Assembly (NCBI GenBank): GCA_943737045.1
Contig: CALSFV010000075.1
Location: 248,001-312,000 of the forward strand
Direction: 5' to 3'
Source of the DNA: Parapristionchus giblindavisi
Lineage: Eukaryota; Nematoda; Chromadorea; Rhabditida; Diplogasteridae
DNA length: 64,000 bases
Below the pieces are notes generated by a model that did no database searches, had not been told where the DNA came from, and was given only the letters and a program-made list of their open reading frames with translations. Shown here piece by piece: positions 54,153 through 60,100 of this stretch; the stretch's first letter is position 1; each line of letters opens with the position of its first letter. The position numbers were made by a program, and so were the translations under genes.

Positions 54153-57100
54153 GAGGAGGAGGAGAGAGAGAGAGGGACAAGGAACGATCTATTGCTCAGT
54201 GCATAATGCTTAGTGGGCCAGTACTATTATGACTTGGGAAAGACGCGGAAAAATAGAAGACAAAGAAAAAAGAATAAGATGAAAAAGTTGATATCGTATG
54301 TATGGACTCGAGAGCAAGATGAAACAATTGACTAAAAATAGAATGGCAGAATGACAGATATGTATAATGTCAATGACAGATATTCTAAATGTGATTCTGA
54401 ATGACAGACGTTGTCAATCACAGAAATGACAATGACAATGACAGATATTCTAACTGTGATTCTGAATGACAGACGTTGTCAATCACAGAAATGACAATGA
54501 CAATGACAGATATTTTAAATGTGATTCTGAATGACAGACGTTGTCAATCACAGAAATGACAATGACAATGACAGATATTTTAAATGTGATTCTGAATGAC
54601 AGACGTTGTCAATCACAGAAATGACAATGACAATGACAGATATTCTAACTGTGATTCTGAATGACAGACACTGTCACTCCCATTGTGTCTCAATAGCAAC
54701 TATCCGCAGACTTTGATCCGCGGCAGGAACAACAAAAACCGCGGACTAAAACAGCTTACGAAATATTCCGCTTTCCGCTTAAGACAGATAATGAGTGTAT
54801 TGGTCGATTATGTCACTATTCTTACACAGACAATCGTTTCCATTATGTATATATGAAGTCTGCGTCTGGCTCCATTGTCATATTTCCCTCGTGTTTTACT
54901 TTGCTTCCTGCTCGATGTTAGCGAGAGTGGGGGAAAGTGAAATGAAAATATACCAGGCACATCAATGATCAAGCACTATTACAGTGTGAATTGTACATAA
55001 TGAAAGTTCTTTCGCGCTGAATCGAAACTTTGGATCAAGCGATCGTTCTATTTTCCAATCTAAGTTACAATGCTTGATATTTGCCACTGAACACATTCGA
55101 AACACTTATTCCAAACACGTAATTCACGTATTTTATTACTATTTAGTTTCAGTATTTCAGAATCAGCTAAAGCATTTTAATAAGATGCGTAGGTTTCAAT
55201 CCATGATTGGACCTATTCTCGTTTCCTATAGCTCGTTTAGTACGATCTAAGTTCATCCTGAACTTTACGCCCATTTGAACAGGCCCAAGACAAAGAAAAT
55301 TGTCAGGTGCGCTCAACTTCACAACAGTGTTGAGTATACGAATGGGAAATGGTGAGGGTGGAATATATTCGACATGAATGATATATTGCTTGTACTGGTG
55401 AATCAAGAATCAAGCCTGTCCGCGATTCACTACCACAAGGAAGCTCCTTTCTTACTAAAAGCTAGAAAGCCTTAGGATTTATAGTTTCGGTGCTATGGTA
55501 CGTGAGCTGGGTATTTTTTCGTGACAGAAAACCTATTTGCGATCTAATCATGGGACTGTTTTCTGCGCCTTTCTTCGGATTAAATGTGACTTTGATCTCG
55601 CATTGTTTGCGAAGAAAACAACGTGCTCAACGTCACCGTCAAAATCTAAAAACAAAAATCATTTCATATTAGTGCCATTTATAAGATAAATTAGGTCGAA
55701 ACATGAGTAAATTACTCTGTTGATAATGGCCCCAACTATCTGACTGACTCGAACTATTGGCAGACACTGGTGGAATGCAACCTAAGATGAATATAGACCC
55801 ATCCTCATCTGAGCCTATATTGCCTGATTTGATAAAATTGATTGATTGATTGATTGATTTATGGCCCCAAAACAGTTTAAGGAACGGTTGCAGAATGGCG
55901 TAGTGTGCATTTTACCTTATTGTCGAAATGCAATATTCGCGTGAAAAGTCGGAGCGGATCTCGTGAGTTTTCGTCGCTTTTAGTCGCTTATTCCTTCCAC
56001 ATTTAGACACACTGTACACAAACGTTATGAAAGCTATGGAGATATTATACTATGAAGTATAGCATTTAGGGACGTATGTATCGATTAAACTCATTAAAAA
56101 GTAAACTTCTAATATCAACAAAGAAGAACAACAAATGTCCTTATCTGTACCGATATAGGACAAATATATGCGGAAACGATGCGAAAACAGGCCCATTATA
56201 CTTCAAGGACCCGCAATGTCCAGAGATACTTACATAATATATTCGACAATATCTAAGGAACAGTCCAGCGAGCGACAACAATCGATGTGGACGTGCATAT
56301 ACCACAGTGTTTTTATGAAGTACATTATACATATTCTATCAACTAAGCGGTTGATCAACTCATGATTAAAGAACGCCTATCACTAAACTCTTCCAGGCAC
56401 AAATACAAGTTCATGAACAGTTCTCTGATAGCACACTCACAGCGAATTGTCTCAGAAAGGTCGATTCGCTTACTTAGAGTTTCTCAAATATGAGACAATT
56501 GCTTTCTCACTAGAGGCGAAATTGCTTTGATGTGATGGTTAGCTACAGCATGTGTCTTAAATATGAGAGAGTAATTGTCTCATATTTAAGAAACTCTAAG
56601 TAGCGAATAGACCCTTCTGAGACAATTCGCTGTGAGTGCAATAGATCTTTGGGCTATGGAGAGTCCGTTGAGCGACAGTTTTCTCTCCTCTTAACTCTAG
56701 TATGACACTCCTTCATTGGATTGTCAACAGCACACACTTCCGCTTGCGTCATTCTTATATCTAATTTGATCATATGCACAACTTGTAATTAAATCTGCAC
56801 TAGATTTCTGCAAATCATCTCGCTAGCGCGCGAAATTCAAAAACTAATTAAATTATCGCTAACTCACAGGTGGCTTCGGGCGCTTCCATGCATCACGCCT
56901 GTTGTCCTTGTCGGTTAATGGGATCTTTGCTTAGCTTGGATCTTCTTTCGCAACTTGTTGAGGGCTACTCGAGTCGATCTCGCTATGTTGAATGAAGATA
57001 TATGAGTGGGAGAGAGAGAGAATGGAGGTAGACGTAGTGCGTAGAAGAACGATTACTAGCCGTACATAGCAGAGAAGGTATGGACCTCGAAGAGAAAGAA

Positions 57101-60100
57101 CTAAGAAGAGAAGACGGATGAAGAGAGGCAGGAGGAGGGATTGAGGAGGGAATGGCCAGGGAGACGGAAGGAATGGATATAGTCACTGTTGTGTGTTGTG
57201 AGCTCTTTACTCGCCTTTTCTGGTGTCTTCTTTCGAGCCTTTTAAAAGACGCGCGACTTAAGAGCGAGGCGAGTGGAGGAAGAACGGCTTCTCACTGCAA
57301 TCAGATGGGGCATTTCCTCTCACTTCATCCGAAGGGAAGAATGGCTGTGGAATACGAGAGATATCGCTGATGGGAGTCCTCTAGGGACTTTAAAATTAAA
57401 TCCAATCTATCCTATCACCAACACGAGATGGTGAGAGGGATTCCGAGGATATCCCACTCTGATGCTAATTGAGGAACGTGCAAGAGAATTTGTGGTCCTC
57501 TAATAGTAAGGGAAAGGGAAACATTTGCAAAGACCTTATTTTGTGCAGTGGCCGATTCTTTGCTCTGACAACAACATTATTCGAGTAATCACTCTGTAAG
57601 GTTTCACGAACGCACACTACTGATCGAAAAACAATCAGTAGACATTCTCTATTAGTAATTTGTACGATCTTTTTCTCATTCGGTGCTAACATAGTGCGAT
57701 GCGGACGTGGGAGAAGACTATAGATCATTGGGATCATCGGAGATAGAGTGAGAGAGCGTGAAAGATCACATCAAACAAGCATTGCACAGATCCTATGAAT
57801 GGATAATGGACTTCTTCTTGCATCAATGAGAGGAGATGATGATGAGGGTAGAGAGAAGAAGAAGAAGGAGAAGAACAAAGAGGATAGGAAGAATAGCATG
57901 GTGACCCGATCAATAGAGTGTGCGCTTTCGTGAATCGATAAAATTCAATTTTGAAACTGAGACCGATCATATTTGTGAGCGCACAATTTTCCATACTCCA
58001 TATTTGATCTATCCCCCCTCACCTCTACTGGTGTAGGTTATAACTAGAATATAAAAATATTGTAAAATATGTTTAATTCTGTGGGGATTTTATGATAATA
58101 TCGAATTTTCGTAAAATAAGTTCAAATATTCCGGAGAGAGATGGCAAAGTGCGAGAGAAAAGAAAGAGTGAGAGTATGCAAGTAATACTTACACGAATGC
58201 CGACGTCGATGAGACGCATTTCATTGTGCGGGCAATTGACAGACGGTTGAACTAGAGACACTACCTCCACGATATTCAATAGAGTATGATGGTACAATAG
58301 CCGAGTAGACTAAATACTCTCTCCTCTGAATTTCAACCTGCTCCTCTACAGTATCTTTGAGGAATTGATCGCGTCTACGCTCTCTTGATCTTCCTCGCCC
58401 TGTCGGGTCTTCGAATCGTAGACTTCGAGCTCGAGCTGTTCCTCACTAACCTCTCAATGTTGCATGATCGCCTCCCTCATACTCTTTTTCTTCTCACTCT
58501 CGGCTATCATATGCCGCTATCCATTCGTTAGTAGCGAATTTGATTATATCGCAACATATCGCAGACACAATTCGAGTTGTGGTCAACCAAACCACGCTGC
58601 TTTCGAGAATTCTCGAAATTTAATTTTTTTCAATCTCGGGCAATTGATCAAATCGGTTACACTGATATCATAACAACTGTCAGTACTCGTGTAACATAGT
58701 CTCCAATAATATAGAAAGTTTGAGAACAGCAAAACTGACGGCGCGTGCTAAACCCTCTACTGGAAAAATGAATTTTAATTCCCTGGGGAATGTAAAGGAC
58801 ACCCGTGGACACTTCGCATGATCTATGGGTGGGTGGAGAGATTCAACAGACTTGTCTGAATAATATGCCCTGTCAGTGGATAAAATGTATACTTCTTACT
58901 GGTAAATGTTTATGTCCTCTTATAATTTAAAGAATGAGATCCTCGAATGTTTTCGTGACTAGAACAGAATGCAACTGTTAGTTCTATGTTCTTCATGATA
59001 ATAGCGCAACAAAAATCTCCTGGTTCCCTTGTTTAATGCAAAATATAAGTTTAAAAAAACATTGATAGAGTGAGTGATCTTTGCATTCACGTGAAATTTC
59101 TACCAGAATAGAAGTGTACGTGTGTGTGTGCTATGAAAAATTCATTGACCAACGCTCTCAATAATGTGGGAAGTGCCGTATAGAAGTGTCACTATTTTGT
59201 GTGTTTAGAGTGAGGGACGAGAAGACTTAAAAGAGACAGCTGAGATAGAGAGAGATATTAGAGAGGGAATAGGCATACTTATGAGGCCGTCTAGCAGACA
59301 TTGGCAGAAAAAGTCGTAAGCTTTTTCTAGCATGAACAAAGAAGGGATAAGACGCAGTGAAGATATAATCCAAATCATTGTATTTCCATTTCTCTTCCAT
59401 GTCTTGTCATCGAAAGTACCAAGACTATAAAAAAAAGAAGAATTTTTAAACAATGGTATTCCCTATCGGAATAATTGTTGTTGCGTGAAACTGTGCTAAC
59501 AAGATTAAGCTTTATGGGATAGCGTGCTGAGAGTGGCCTAGTACTGGGAATAAAACGACCAAAACATATTATTTACGGGACCGTTCGCACTGGAAAACAA
59601 CATTCTCTCGACATATTTATTATCGAATGACTCGGAGATGTAATGGAATAGATATAATGGCATCATCGCAGAGATATCATTGACAAGTCCGATAAAGCCA
59701 CACCCCAAGCTAATTCGAAACTCTCCGCTCTGGCAATACTCTCTCGCTTTCTTTGTTTGCGAGAGAGTATTGCCAATGCGGAGGGTAAAATTAGCGTGGG
59801 GTATTCCTATAAGCATATAATGTAATCGTCATGTGGTTCAGACATTATCCACGATCATGAACTATATTTGTCATATGTTTAATACCGAATCGATGAAATA
59901 ATAATGAAGAGAGCAAAGAATAGCCCCCATCATCGTAACCTCATCACAGTTGCATTGCACCAAAGGAAGAGCAGCCTTCGTCGGCGGTCTCTCCACTGTT
60001 CAAAGCTCCCTAGTAGATAACAGAAATAGTTTGGCAAAGGCACAACCAGATCTAGTTTTACTATCCGCTCTGGAAACACTCTCTCGCAGACAATGAAAGC

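Larger units (their letters stand above)
51995..57000. other. No gene found: repeats and weak ORFs
   Basis: Holds the CT and GA tracts, the 65-bp minisatellite and the 205-bp palindrome. Minus-strand ORFs at 55167-55406 and near 56234-56342 have some coding look but do not join in phase with each other or with neighbours. Confidence 0.5.

Noticed and set aside
56141..56342. Minus-strand exon-like stretch near 56234-56342
   Set aside because: It has a good GTAAGT donor, but two frames are open and none joins in phase with the nearest candidates; the coding frame cannot be chosen.
59538..59695. Minus-strand ORF resembling the last helices of a seven-transmembrane receptor
   Set aside because: Some residues fit ([14 protein letters not shown]), but no acceptor is present before it except within a hairpin element, and no other helices were found.
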